From Gordionus sp. m RMFG-2023 (taxonomy: Eukaryota; Nematomorpha; Gordioida; Chordodea; Parachordodidae): a DNA stretch of 64,000 nucleotides. The stretch covers positions 36,185,366-36,249,365 of the forward strand of contig NC_088777.1 in NCBI RefSeq assembly GCF_954871325.1, given 5' to 3'. Of this stretch, positions 1-12,749 are shown in pieces. Below the pieces are notes generated by a model. That model was given only the letters and a program-made list of their open reading frames with translations, had not been told where the DNA came from and searched no databases. Each line of letters starts with the position of its first letter. The first letter of the stretch is position 1. The translations under genes were made by a program, and so were the position numbers.

Positions 1-1327
1 ACTGAAATTTAAGAGTGATTTATCAATATGGAAATAAAATTTTAAAAAAGTAATGCAAGGAACAAGTTAAATATTTATGAATAATTTTAAATATATACAA
101 ATATTTAAGAATTATAGAATAATATTAAATTATACGTATAATTTTGAATAATTCTGTCTAATAATAAGAAAATTAGACAGATACTATATATTTTTAATTC
201 ATATTCGAATCGAATCAAATCGAAAAACGATAATTCGCTATATACTCCGCATCAACTCAGTTCAGGGAGATTTATTTTTTAGAACGAGGGTTCATAGCCT
301 TGGCTAAACAAAAACAAATTTTAATAAATATTCTTATATTCAGGTACATGATATAAATGCAGTAATAGTAATTGGGTCACCTCTGAATGAAGGATTTACG
401 GTATTTAATATTTGTAATTGCATAATAAAAAATTTTTCTTCTAAATTTATAGTTATCAATAAATAGAAACCCATATGCTTGGTTATATCATTCCCTAACT
501 CATAAAAAACTATAAATAAAATCTTTCTTTTACGACTATTTGGCATGAAGACCAAAAAAATACTATATATCGATATTTTGATAACGATTTAATAAAGAAT
601 ATATTTAAGATATACATATATATATATATATTATAATTATTTATCAAAATATATTTTATAGTTAATTTTCTTGGCGCGATAAAAATAAAATCATCATTAT
701 TTAATTCAATGGTGAAAGATAATTTATCGAATTATGAGAATTATTTATTGTTTATATAACTGAACATTGAAAAAAAGAAAAGAATTCGTCAAATGGAAAA
801 TAATATCTTACAAATTACAAATTGACAATGGCATTTTGTAACTAAAATGCTAATTTTTTTCTGCTAAGTTATGGAATTTATTTTTAATGATGTTCTTTTA
901 TCGATTATTGGTTATGGATTTTGGGTCACATAAAATATATTTTTCATGGAAAAACTTCAATAATGTAATGAGTATATGTATGGATGTTTAAAATGCATTT
1001 ATTTTTAAAAATAGGGTTTGGTAAAAAAAACAAATTTGGCTAATTTTGTTTTTTGAATATTTAAAATAAAATATAGAGCCATATGAAATTGAGCCCAAAA
1101 AATTCTGGATCGAATTGGTCAGATAAAATTTTTCTCTCAAATCGGGGATGGGAAAAATAGGTCTGGTTCGATGCAGGACTTTAATATTCATGAAAAATAT
1201 TAAGAAAAGTAAATAATTTAAAATTTTGTCGAGATCCAAGTCGGGTAAAAAAAATTTGGAACCATTACTAAAAAGATTTTCTTTTTTAAAATATGCTTTG
1301 GCTCCAGTATTATTTTTTGGTTTATAT
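1..1327. other. AT-rich spacer, no gene seen
   Basis: I see no supported coding sequence here. Short open frames at 340-555 and 988-1239 on the minus strand are AT-biased and carry no recognisable motif. A (TA)n tract lies near 615-632. Confidence 0.6.
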
Positions 1328-1701
1328 CAGGGATCCAAACCGTAAAGAATATTGGTTCGGTTCAGTTAAAAATAATAGTTCAGGTTAGGTTCGTAAAGAA
1401 TAATAGTATCGGTACGATTTGAACCTTTAAAAGCCTATTCGGAACATTTCGCATATAAGTGTATTAGAAATTATTTAAATTTTATCATTATTCTCTAAAA
1501 TATTTGAGCCGTATATAATTAAAATACTTTCAAGATTTTTCTTCTGTCAAATTATATCTATAAGGAAGAAGAGTAAATTTTAGGACCGAGAACACTTCCA
1601 TATGCGAACTTGGGCAGCTGGTACCAGTCAAATAGCAATATAGAAAAATAATTACTGACACTTTTTAGTCAAAAGGGTTAGAGGTTCGGTTTGAATCCCT
1701 G
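1328..1701. mobile_element. hAT MITE, CAGGGAT family
   Basis: A 374-bp element with inverted ends: CAGGGATCCAAACCG on the left, and CAGGGATTCAAACCG as the complement of the right end. It is flanked on both sides by a perfect 8-bp direct repeat, gtttatat, which is the hAT hallmark. There is no transposase inside. The same ends occur at 6844-7702 and 30263-31855, and the latter carries transposase remains, so this copy was presumably moved in trans. Confidence 0.88.
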
Positions 1702-2410
1702 GTTTATATATTCGTTTTTATTTCGAAAAATAAAAAATAATTTTTTTGATCTAAGCCTAAGGATATATATAAGTTTTTTAGCTTTATATCATTAAAGTTT
1801 AGAGCCATTTTTAGAGTTAATAGTATTTCGTATCCAGTTCTCAGATGAATAGTTTCAAATTAAAGTCAATTACCTCAAATCAAAAATTTGGTAATAAATG
1901 CGATGACTGTATACATTCATCGAATGCTACTTACAACTATTATAATTAGTGTAAATAAATCAATTTAGAGGAAATTTTTTTTATAAAATAATTATGATTG
2001 AAGTATTTCTTTTTTATTTTAAATATTTAATTTGTTTTAGTAATTTTTACTTGATGTTGACTGGCTGATTGTACTGAAATATCAAAAAAAAATCCTAAAC
2101 ATGGCCTATTAATATCAATCTCATTTATTTTTAATATGCGTCGTACGTTCGAGATAAACCTAAAGCTTAGATATAAATTTATTATCCCAGCTAAATTTTA
2201 TTAATAGGGTTGGCGATTATCAAATATAATTTTTTTTGCTCGCATTTTAAATAATTATTAGTTTTGGTCATCCAATTTTACTTTTGGCATACAAGGTTCA
2301 ATTAATCGCTAAATTTTAATTTTTACAAATAATTTTATGTTGTGTAAATCAAGAAATTATTTTATTTGGTATAATAAACTCCTATAAAAATCTTTTTAAT
2401 TAAAAATTAA

Positions 2411-2511
2411 GGAGCAGGCAACCTTAATAAAAATTTTAAACTGGACCGGGCCGGGCATTAGCTGAATTCCCACCAACCGGGCCTAAAACTTTTACCATTT
2501 GCAGACCCCTG
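2411..2511. repeat. fragment of GGCCCG-type hAT ends
   Basis: A short stretch with GGACCGGGCCGGGC, then ACCGGGCC, then TTTGCAGACCCCTGA. This resembles the GC-rich ends of the hAT at 24213-26063. I found no target duplication, so it is probably a relic. Confidence 0.45.
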
Positions 2512-2554
2512 ACGTCTATTGATTAATGAAAAAAGGAATTAACTTAGTATCATA

Positions 2555-2745
2555 GTATATTATCGGCCACATTTTTAAAAATGGCTACAATATTTTAGTC
2601 AAAAAATTTTAAGTAAGCCTCGAGATTTCGTTAATAGATGTCCAAACTTTTTTGTTATCTATGAGTAAAATCTGTAGACATGAATAATATTTTTGAGCTA
2701 AAATATTGGGTTAGTCATTTTTTAAAAATCGAGCCGTTTAACAAC
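2555..2745. repeat. palindromic MITE, family P, copy 1
   Basis: A fold-back repeat whose centre reads ATCTATGAGTAAAATCT. Its halves mirror each other: AAGTAAGCCTCGAGAT against a degraded ATCTGTAGACATGAATAAT. Its right end is CGTTTAACAACAC. Related copies lie at 12512, 34383 and 55950, with a partial copy at 10020. It has no coding capacity and its superfamily is unknown. Confidence 0.6.
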
Positions 2746-3524
2746 ACTAATTCGTTCTACAATCTTTAGGAAATAGATTTAAGAAATTTGAAACTCTCGA
2801 AAAGAGGTTTCATATGTTGGTTTCCAAAGTAATTAAGTTATAAATTTTTTTATTAATAATTTAATTTTACTAATTTATTTTGTTCTTTACTTTTAAGTTT
2901 AAGTATAGAGTTATTATCCACACATTCAAACCATTAATAGCCTCACAAAAATACAGTGGCGTAGCCAAGATTGATTCATAGGGGGGGGGGGGGCTTCACC
3001 CCCAAACCGCATTTTAAAAATTTGCCAATTTTGTGTTTTATTGGTGTCTAACCACTATAGTAGCCAGCATAAGTGAAAAAAATATTACAAAATTTTGGCC
3101 AAATTTTTGATTAATACGCGACTGAAAGCATTATTCTGAAAATTTTATCAATGTTTAATCAATTGTAAAATAATTCAATCCATTCGGTGTAGAAAGAAGA
3201 ATATAATCGCCCCCCCCAACCTCCCATTTTTTATGATCACTCAATATATCTTTCAAATAATTGTTTTAATTAAATTTTTACATATAATAAAATTTTGCAG
3301 AGAATTTCATTATAGATTTTATTTATTATTTATACAATAAAATAAATTTCAAAATGTATAAATTTTATACAGATTTAAAAATTTATTCTAAATAACTATA
3401 TTTAAAAAAAATAGAATTACAAAAAAATATGATTAATTCTTGTGCGGTATTCAAAAAAATCTAATTTAACAATTATAATATATAATACAAATGAGTATAT
3501 TAATAAAACATAAATAATTCTTAT

Positions 3525-3886
3525 TAGAGATCCGCAAAAGTAGGTAAATCGGGATCGGGCTCGGTCGGGCCTAATATTTTTTTTAAAAAATTCAGGCCGA
3601 ATTGGGTCGGGCCTTGGAAATTTTTTTAAATATATCTCAATATATCAATTTATGTTAAATTTTTTATGTAAAATAAAAATATTTTATTTTATTTATAAAA
3701 ACTAGACGCCATATAACATATATCTTTTATTTTGAGTAATTATAAAAATGAATTTCTATATTTAAATAAATTCGTGTCAGGCCGACAAAACTTTTTAAAA
3801 AAATTTCGGGTTCGGGCCGGCAAAACTTTGTTAAAATAATTTAGGGCAGGGCCGGGCTTGAAAAATTAGGCCCGATGCAGATCACT
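3525..3886. mobile_element. hAT MITE, GATCTGCA/GGCCCG family (nested)
   Basis: About 362 bp, starting TAGAGATCCGCAAAAG and ending GGCCCGATGCAGATCACT. Several GGGC-rich subterminal motifs surround an AT-rich core. The core TAGACGCCATATAACATAT is shared with the copies at 37521-39315 and 46360-46722. The flanks here do not show a clean 8-bp duplication. Confidence 0.75.
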
Positions 3887-4059
3887 TGCAAATGCAATAT
3901 TTTTATTAAAAATAGTATAATATATAAATATTATAACTAAAAATTCATTACAATTACGTTTTGAATATAAAAATTTTATGACTAAAATCATATTATAATA
4001 ATATAGCAATTTTATAATTTGAATCTATAAAGAGAGGTCTACTTATCTCTGAGATTTGA

Positions 4060-4460
4060 CTAATTCATCTAGAATCAATTATCTAGAATAATCTTCTTAT
4101 AAATATTTAATATTGCGAATCCATTTAAACGGCTTTCATAGGTGCTATTTCTTAAATAGGTTTTTAACCTTTTCAAAGTTGAAAAAGACCTTCATTAATG
4201 AAGGTGCTAATCGGTAAAATAGCTAAGATAAAAAGCAATGTTTTGATATTAAGCAGGGAATCTAAAGTGCAATTATACATGGAAAGGGCCTGTAAAGCAT
4301 ATTTTGGTCTCAAAGAGTACTCTATTCTGTCAAAATTTTTATATCAAAATTCGACATAACAAAGTAATTTATCATACGATTCTGATAATTCATCAGAATA
4401 AAACTCTGAGATTTTCTTAATATCCTCTCGCGTTTCAAGTGTATTTAGACTCAACCGGCA
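4060..4460 (-). pseudogene. degraded hAT transposase, C-terminal part
   Basis: The minus strand reads RSFSTLKRLKTYLRNST followed by ESRLNGFAILNIYK. This matches the hAT C-terminal dimerisation region, whose consensus is roughly RSFSTLRRLKTYLRSTM...RLxGLALLNIH. Upstream pieces such as REDIKKISEFYSDEL are interrupted by stops and frame changes. It lies inside the hAT at 2954-5073 and is its probable dead transposase. Confidence 0.75.
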
Positions 4461-5983
4461 AAAGAAAATAAAAGCTGTTTAAAATAAAATTGTGACTAAT
4501 AAATATTTCCTTTAATTAAAATAAAAATGTATAAATAAGGGGAAATATTAATTTTATAAAAATTCTCAATCGTAGATGCATCAATATTTAAGCGATTGGA
4601 TTATCTGGAAACTACTCTAGGTTTAAAATTTTTAATCCCAAACATATTAGCGATCACCTTTACTCATTATATTTCCCAAATTAAATGATTTTTCTTTTAT
4701 TTAAAAATTATAAAAAATTAATTATAAAATTAAAAACTATCTAACTAGTTTAACAATATAAATTTTATTATCAAATTTATATAATATCTAATTTAACTAT
4801 GCGAGAAAAAATTTACAATGTATTTTTATTGTTATTTAATATTTTACATTTAATACATATTTTTAAACCATGTTATCATTTAATATTAAAAATTCTTTTT
4901 TGTTTTTTTAAAATATATTTCATTTTGATATCGTATATAATTTTATTTAGAAATTGAAACCATTTTTTAAATAAAATTATTTGCAATAAGAAAAAAATTT
5001 TTTAAAAAAATTTATTTTTTCGGAGATTATGGGGGGGGGGGTTAACCTTAACCCCCCTTTCTCTACGCCACTGCAACAATACAAGAACGGACATAATTCC
5101 GTGTTTTAGTTGTGTTCCTGAATTATCTCACCCTTTTCACTTCTCAGCCATATAAAGCTCGGTGACTCCACGCTCACAGGTTGGGAGAGTGGTATTTTTT
5201 GCATGAGAGCTTTCTCATGTTAACATCTCTCCTCCAATTTCTACACAGACTCAAGCAAAATTAATAAACATTGCTATTTACCTCGCAATAACCTTTCTAA
5301 TAGCCATAACTCCTGGCGATATGGCCCAGAGACCCTGGATCGGTCTTTGGGTCGGATATGGGTTGAATATTCTATTTTCTAGCCGGCCTGGGTTTTTAAA
5401 AAATTATAAATGGACTTTGGCCTACGCTTAAAACAGTTAACTTAAAAATTATTGCAAATTTTTCTAATAATAAATTTCAGTATTGCAAACAAAATGATTG
5501 CCTAAAAATACTGAAATATTGTTTATTTTCATTGAATACAATATATTAAATTTTTGGATATGAGTTTGGGAAAAATTGAGACTATTATAGCGGTCCAGTG
5601 GTCCGGTGAGACCAATTAAAAAAGATAAAAGTTTACAATGAATTACTTTTTAATTAATGTACATGAACACAAAACATGTTTATTTAATGCCTAACATTTT
5701 ATAATATCTCATTCATTGTTTGCTTTTCTATTCTTTTGCATAAAGAAACAACAATATATATAAATATTTATTTATTTTATTAATCAATATATTTATCTAA
5801 AGAAATATCCTTGAAGGAGAGAAGAACCAGGGATAGCATCGATGTGACTAGGACATCAGAGGAATCTGAGAAAAATAAATGATCCAAAGCTGTTTAACCA
5901 ATATTTAATATCCAATTAAATACATCATATTAGTTGGTGGTAAGGGAATCAATATCAATTCCCAATTCTGACCAGAAATAGTA

Positions 5984-6136
5984 ATGGACTATCTCCCACA
6001 ATAGGCAACATCAGTAGCACGTGAAAGAATCTTTTCTGAAGATAGTGATAAAATATCAAAAAAATGGAATAAAATGAATCCAAGGATGGTTCAACCTCTA
6101 ATGAAATTTGATATTATGGATAAAAAATGGAATTAA
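5984..6136 (+). pseudogene. hAT transposase C-terminal fragment
   Basis: The plus strand reads ATSVARERIFSEDSDKISKKWNK and ends in a stop at 6134-6136, with one internal TAG upstream. The segment SVxxERxFSxxxxxIxKKRN is the hAT dimerisation motif. GC-rich stretches near 5320-5390 and 8625-8735 could be the decayed ends of its element, but I could not match them. The foldback element begins about 40 bp downstream. Confidence 0.7.
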
Positions 6137-6177
6137 TTTGTTTTTTTAGAAGATTATTAAAATATTTATATATACAG

Positions 6178-8419
6178 GTTCTCAATTCAAAAAAGGAAAA
6201 GCCCCAATCAAAAAAGGAAAAGTTTCAATCATAAAAGGAAAAGGTCCGATCCAAAAAGGAAAATGGTCAATCATAAAAGGAAAAGGTTCAATCATAAAAG
6301 GAAAAGGTTCAAACATAAAAGGAAAAGGTTCAATCAAAAAAGGAAAAGGTCCAAACAAAAAAGGAGTGTCAATCAAAAAAGGAAAAGTCCCAGGTTTAGG
6401 AAAAGTTCGATCAAAAAAGGAAAAGAAGAAAAAAATACAATCAAAAAAGGAAAATCGTAATTTTTAATTTTTTCTTGTCAATTTTTATTTATTTTTGTTA
6501 TTCCTTCTTATTTTATTTCTAACTTTTTGCGATTTCTTTACTTTATTTTTCTTACTATATCTTTTCTCAATTGATTTTTCTTCTCATTTTTGATAATTCT
6601 TTTGTCTATGTAAAAATCATTTTAAAATTTTTCGTTATTTTTGCATCTCTCAGATCCATTTTCTTAACAATTCTTTACTTTTTTTCATCATACATACAAT
6701 ATACTTCTTAAGATTTTTTCTCCTTATATTGTAATCTTTTACATACATTTCTAACCGTTTCAATCTTTTTAAGTCATTTTTAATTTTATTTTTTTGATCT
6801 TTTCTTAATTTTTTTTCTTTTCAATTTTGATAATTCTTTATAGCAGGGATTTGAACCGAACCTGAACCCGGAGGAGTAAACCCGGGTTTTTGATAAAAAA
6901 ATTTGAACCCGAACCGAACCTGAACCCTATTTATAAAATTTTTACAACCCGAACCGAACCCAGGAATTTTTATGAACCCGGGTTCAAGCGGGTTCAGTGT
7001 ATTGTTTAAAATCATATATTAAGATATTTGTATAATTGTAAATACAAATATTAATAATTTAATTGAGATTTTAAAAAATTATCATAATACCTTTTAAGTG
7101 AAGTGATAATAAATTTTAAAAAACTTAATTCATTTACGCCATTTTTTAATTTTTTTTTAAATTTATTTTCAAAGATTCTTATTGGAGTGTTAAATAAATT
7201 TAAAGCAATTAAATACATTCACGCCATTTATTTTTAATTTTTAACTTAGTCTCAAAGATTACTAATTAAAGGAATGAACAAGTCATAGTAAAAATTATTG
7301 TATTGATTTATTTTTTGTTCAGATTAATTTTTAATATATATTAATGAAGTGTATATTATAATTGAAATTAAATTTATATATCTGTTTTTTAATTCTATGA
7401 AATCATTGCTATTTAAAATTTATCCTCTTTAACTCTTTTATTTCAAGGTTTATGACTGTTTTGTATTTTTAAATGTATTTTGCCTATAAATAAAATAAAA
7501 AATTTATTTTTATACCAAATTTATGTCTAGTTTTTTAATATCAATTCGAAAATTCTTAAGCCCGAGCTGAACCTGGAACCAAACCCGGGTTCAAAAATGT
7601 TTCCATAAACCGAACCCGAACCGAACCCACCTTTTATTTTTTTCACTTAAACCGAACCCGAACCGAATCCGGGGCTAAAATTTTGCCGGGTTCGCATCCC
7701 TGCTTTTTAGGGGTTATATTTAATTTTCACAAATTTGAAAAAAGGTCAAAAAAATAAAGATTAAAAATGACTTAAAGCAAATGAAAAGGTTAGAAATGTA
7801 TGTAAAAGATTACAATATAAGGAGAAAAAATCATAAAAAGAATATTGTATGTATGATGAAAAAAAAGTAAAGAATTGTTAAAATAATGGAGCTGAGAAAG
7901 AAAAATAAGGGAAAATTATCTTATTTTTAAAAAGACAAAAGAATTATCAAAAATGAGAAGAAAAATAAATTGAGAAAAGATATAGTAAGAAAAATAAAGT
8001 AAAGAAATCGCAATAAGTTAGAAATGAATTGAGAAAAGATATAAAAAATAAAGTAATGAAATCGCAAAAAGTTAAAAGTAAAATAAGAGAGAATAACAAA
8101 AATAAACAAAAATTTTAAAAAAATTGACACGAAAATTTTTTTTTTAATTTTTTTTTAAAAAAATTAAGATTTTCCTTTTTTGAATGGAAATTTCTTTTTT
8201 TGATTGACACTTATCCTTTTTTAATTGTACCTTTTCCTTTTTTGTTTGACACTCCCTTTTTTGATCAGACTTTTTCCTAAACCTTTGGGACTTTTCCTTT
8301 TTTGGGCCTTTTTCTTATTTGATTGACCTTTTCCTTTTTTGGTCAGGCCTTTTCCTTTTATGATTGAAGCTATTCCTTTTTGGATTGAAACTTTTCCTTT
8401 TTTGAATGGGAAACCCTGC
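6178..8419. mobile_element. foldback element with GGAAAAG-repeat arms
   Basis: Two long inverted arms lie at about 6178-6835 and 7711-8419. Each outer arm is a tandem array of about 18-20 bp units of the form TCAATCAAAAAAGGAAAAG. Each inner arm is a T-rich stretch sharing ACTTTTTGCGATTTC, TTTTGATAATTCTTTTGTCT and ATTGTAATCTTTTACATACA in inverted orientation. No transposase is visible. The loop was later split by the hAT MITE at 6844-7702. An array fragment of the same family lies at 57865-57975. Confidence 0.8.
6844..7702. mobile_element. hAT MITE, CAGGGAT family (nested in foldback)
   Basis: An 859-bp element starting CAGGGATTTGAACCGAACC and ending GGTTCGCATCCCTG, flanked by ctttatag and ctttttag (8 bp, one mismatch). 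Both ends carry repeated GAACC/GGTTC motifs. It has no coding sequence. It sits between the two arms of the foldback and so is younger. Confidence 0.87.
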
Positions 8420-8749
8420 AAATCAATCTTATTTTATAACCAAATATCATCACATATTATAAACTCATTAAATATGCTAATTGATTTATATTATATTCAA
8501 TAAATTAGGTATTAAAAAATTATTTGATGATATAATTAAAATATTGGTAATTTAACACATTTCCTTTTAATAAATTTAATACAAAATAAAACTTTTATAG
8601 TATAATAAAAAAACATATTTTAAATGGGACCGGACGGACCAGACCCATGGTCTAGTCTCATCCAACCCCAGCAGTTAAGTCCCATTTTAGAAAAAAGATC
8701 CAACCGGGTGGGATGGGACTGAACTACTGCAAACACTAGCCACAATATT

Positions 8750-10015
8750 TCAATAAAATTTCACTAGAAGATGTCTAGTTAAAAAATCTTCTCAAAATCA
8801 TTTACAAGAAAAATAAACTTTTTTATTTATAAATAATTATGTATATTGTAAAACATGATTTTTTTAAAAAAATCAATATTCAACTATATTACAATGGGAC
8901 GAAGTGTGAAAATAAATATTGCATAAAAATTAACAAAATATATAATATTTTCGAATAAAAGGGATGCAATCGAAGTTTGTTAACCTTAACGACAATTTCA
9001 TCTTTAGTGTCTTTTAAAATATCTTTATAAAATTGGGGCTTAATTAATAAAGTTAAGGATTGTAAAATCTAAGGGTTTTTAAGAAAACCAGGAACAATAT
9101 AATTTAATGGAATAAAGTGTATATCAAATTTTAAGCTGACGTTTGGTTCGAAACTATTTTAGAAATATACAACTTTAAAATATGACAGGATTAAATTAAT
9201 GCTTAATTAAGCAGATGATAATATAACCTTAATAAGGTTTATATCTTAACTGCCAACCACAATAAAATAACCTTTTTATAAAATCACTAATAGCTTTTAA
9301 TAACGTATGAATTTATGCATTCTTATATAAATTTATATATTATTAAAAATTATGGTAAAGTAAAGGTAATTTCTTCATAATTTTAAGAAATTGCCAATTT
9401 AGCTTAAATAATTGTTCATTAAATTATAATGATATTTCATAATCATATTAGATGGAAAACTTACATTATAAAAATAAAAATTTTATAAAAAATATCAACT
9501 TATAGTAAATTGACATCAATTTAAATACAATATAAGTATTATGTTTCTAAAAAACCCAATAAGTTAACATTTTTATAATTGAGGTCATTTGTGTTCATCT
9601 TTATACTCTGACAAAAACTGATGCAATCAATTTGAAAAATATAGAATAGTTTGCCAAAAGTTTTCCACGAGCCCAGCCCTTTAGGACTTTAATTAATAAA
9701 ACTCTGGTATATTATAATATGATCGAACCAAAAATTTGATCTTTATATTATATAATAAATTTGTTAGTCTGTAGTTACAATTTACAAATATCATATTTAA
9801 AGTTAAAATAATTGTTTTTATAAATGATATTACAAATAACCTATGTATAAAATTCAACCTTGATATTGATATGATATATTTTGTTTCATTTATATTCTGG
9901 TAAAATATTATAAAACGTAATAAAATGGTATTAATTTTTTTTTAAATAATGGGCCCATTTTATTTATGAAATGCTAAAAATCAAACTTCTTTACCGTCCG
10001 TTCCGTCTCCTCTGA
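8750..10015. other. AT-rich spacer, no gene seen
   Basis: I read both strands and found no exon-like or motif-bearing stretch. Confidence 0.5.
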
Positions 10016-10019
10016 GTAG

Positions 10020-10090
10020 TGTTTATAAACGGCCTGATTAAGATTTTAACCAAAATAATATTATGTAAGCCTGTAAACTCGAATTTTAAT
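10020..10090. repeat. palindromic MITE family P, partial copy
   Basis: ACCAAAATAATATTATGTAAGCCT matches one arm of the palindromic family at 12512-12746. The other arm is not visible. Confidence 0.45.
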
Positions 10091-10099
10091 TTATTTTTT

Positions 10100-12500
10100 T
10101 TAAAAAATTAAGTTAACTTAAATTTTTCATAAAATTCTTTATAAAGTACTTTGACAAATATAACGGTCTACATATTTATATACTTTAAATATCCATTAAT
10201 TATTTTGAAACCTATCAAGTTTTTCTTTTATTTCTTTTTAAATTAAATATAATCTTCATTATAGTTTTTCTCTTCTTTAAATATATTAATTTCCACAATT
10301 TATATATTATCAAAAACATAACATTTACATTAATAATAAAAAATTTACTGTCAAAAAAAATAATTTTAAATAATGATATTTGTTATAAGATAAGTTAGAT
10401 TCGGGAAAGTTATATTATATCATCATTTTTATAAAAAAGTGAAGAAAGCACAAAAAATGAGAATGAAAAAATAAGGTTAAATAAGGCTTTCAGGTATGAA
10501 TTATGGAATAAAAAAACGCAGATTTTCATCTTTCCCTTTTATTAAACATTATTATAAATTTTTAAACAACAATTTATTATTCACTTATATTAATAATTAG
10601 ATGTATTTTAAAAATTTATAAAATATGACAAAAATTTAGCGAATTAAATATTTTAAAAAAATATAATATTAATCAATTTTAAAAAAATATATATCTTTCC
10701 TTTTTTTTTAATTTAAAAGTTAAGTAGTCTTCGATTATTACATTATTTCTCTCTTTATATCTCTCAATTTTCACAATATACATAAAAACACGACATTATA
10801 TAAAATAATGAAATTTTTAATGTATCAAAAAAATATCGTTTATTATATATTTCAAATAATAATATTATATTTAATAATAAAGTAGATCAGAAGTTATATT
10901 ATATATGAGATTTTAAAAAAGCATCGAGATAACAAAAAAGAGAAAGAAGAAAAAAATTAAGGTTAAATAACGCTTTCAGGTATAAATAACGAAATTTAAG
11001 AAAATTATTAAATTTTTTTAAACAGATAATCATAATCATCATCACTTAATTAATAATTAGTTGGAAATATTTTAAAAATAATAACCTATCCCAATAAAAT
11101 TTCGGCTGACTAAATTTTCGACAACACTTTCTCAGTGTTGCTAATTATTATAATAAACAAATTTCGGACTGTTTGGATGGTATAGTTTTGATTAACGAAA
11201 AAATACAAATAAGCTAAAATGGTCACCTAGTTCGAAATGATATATTTATAAAATTCGCCCTTATCCCGATGTATAATAAATTGTTCATAACCCTATAATA
11301 CCAAATATCACTAAATTAGAATAACTTAGAGGTGCTCCAAAAATTTTTAAAAATATCTAATTTGTATAAAAAATCGAAATAGAAGTAGGCGTGGTCGAAC
11401 TGAACAACTTTTGAAAATTATTACTTGGGCAGTTCTGTATCTCCCGAAAAATTTTGTAAAGCCTACAGATAGGTGCCATTTCCTTTTATAAAAAATTATG
11501 GTGTCTGGCAAGACAATTTGTATAAGATTATAGGGGCTTGGGCTGATGGGCAAAAAATTTACTCACTGCCGGTTCGGGCTGGAGTCGATCTCTAGGTAAG
11601 ATGTGGTTTTGGAGTAGTGAAAGTCATAGTCCGGATCGAACCACAGACCTATAAAAAACCGGTTAGACCATGATTATAAATAAAAAATTCAATTCTTGTT
11701 TTATTTTTATTAAATACAAAAGTATCGTATGATAATAATATCAAATCAAATATGAATATAATAATTAATTCAAGTATTTAATTTAAAACTGTTTTTTTGA
11801 CAAACTTTTCGTTTTCCAAATATTGATTATATAAAATTAAAATCAGTTGGAGGATGAGGTAGAGCCCTACATGCCAGGTATGACCCTATAATTTTTGAAT
11901 TGGACCTGGCTACGCTTAAAATTACAAAAAAAATGAAATAGAAAAATTTTCTTTTCAATAATTTCTTTGGGATTTGGACAAATCAATAAGTGATTTTTAG
12001 TTTATCTAACTTTATAAAAAAGTTTTTAATTTATATTTTTTAATTAGAAATTTAAGCTATGCCTTGTTTGAGCTTTCAGATAAATATAAATTTTGGGCCT
12101 CATTCAGGCTTAATAAAATTTTGGATGTGCAACCATAGAATAAGATGGCTCCTAATTGCCACCTGTAATTATGGTCTTTGTTATAGATGTCTATAATAGA
12201 AGTGACACCTCGTTGTTTGAATTAAGGTGGATTTTTTTTTCAATGTGAAAAACACAAATTGTGTTTTTTAACGCAAAAAAAAAGTTTACCTATTTACATC
12301 TTGACATTTAAAATACTTTATTTAAAATAAAATAAAAAACGGAAACGATAAAATTTGTAAACTATAGGAACTTAATTTGATAATATTTTTATTTAAAAAA
12401 ATTATTGTGATTTTCTTCGATTTAATAAATGATGTTTTATTTTATAATCAAATTGATGGATAACCTAAATATTTTGTTATAATTATTAGTGAAACTTTTT
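10100..12500. other. AT-rich spacer with a possible repeat relic
   Basis: No gene is supported. GC-rich patches at 11440-11660 (GCCGGTTCGGGCTGGAGTCG and TCGAACCACAGACC) and at 11870-12130 look like decayed transposon ends but could not be paired. Confidence 0.4.
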
Positions 12501-12511
12501 TTTAAAAATTT

Positions 12512-12746
12512 GGTTGCGTTGTTAAAAAGCCCAATTTGGGTCTATTTTTAAAAATGGCCAGATTATGATTTTATCCAAAATAATATTGTATAAAACTCAA
12601 GATTTGGCAAGTAAAAGCTCAAACCTTTCTGCAATCTATGAGCAAAATCTCCGAGCTTACACAATATTATTTTGTTTATAATCTTAATCAAGCCGTTTTT
12701 AGAAATCAACCAAAATCGGGACTTTTAACAACACTACTTGCCCATT
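12512..12746. repeat. palindromic MITE, family P, most complete copy
   Basis: About 235 bp and nearly palindromic. It begins GTTGTTAAAAAGCCC and ends GGGACTTTTAACAACAC. The inner arms are CAAAATAATATTGTATAA and TTACACAATATTATTTTG, around the centre CAATCTATGAGCAAAATCT. It would fold into a long hairpin and has no ORF. Confidence 0.75.
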
Positions 12747-12749
12747 TTA

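Larger units (their letters stand above)
2954..5073. mobile_element. hAT element, CAGTGGCGTAG ends
   Basis: A 2.1-kb element beginning CAGTGGCGTAG and ending CTACGCCACTG. It is flanked by caaaaata on the left and caacaata on the right, an 8-bp target duplication with one mismatch. Long G runs lie just inside both ends. It carries a degraded minus-strand transposase near 4060-4460, and a second hAT MITE (3525-3886) has inserted into it. Confidence 0.85.

Noticed and set aside
1675-1702. tRNA-like GGTTCGGTTTGAATCCC
   Set aside because: It is the right inverted end of the MITE 1328-1701, with a perfect target duplication. No cloverleaf could be built.
6182-6460. Opposed frames of 64 and 65 codons
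   Set aside because: Both are translations of the GGAAAAG tandem array (PFPFMIE and HKRKRFN repeats), not genes. The 8221-8421 frame is the other arm.
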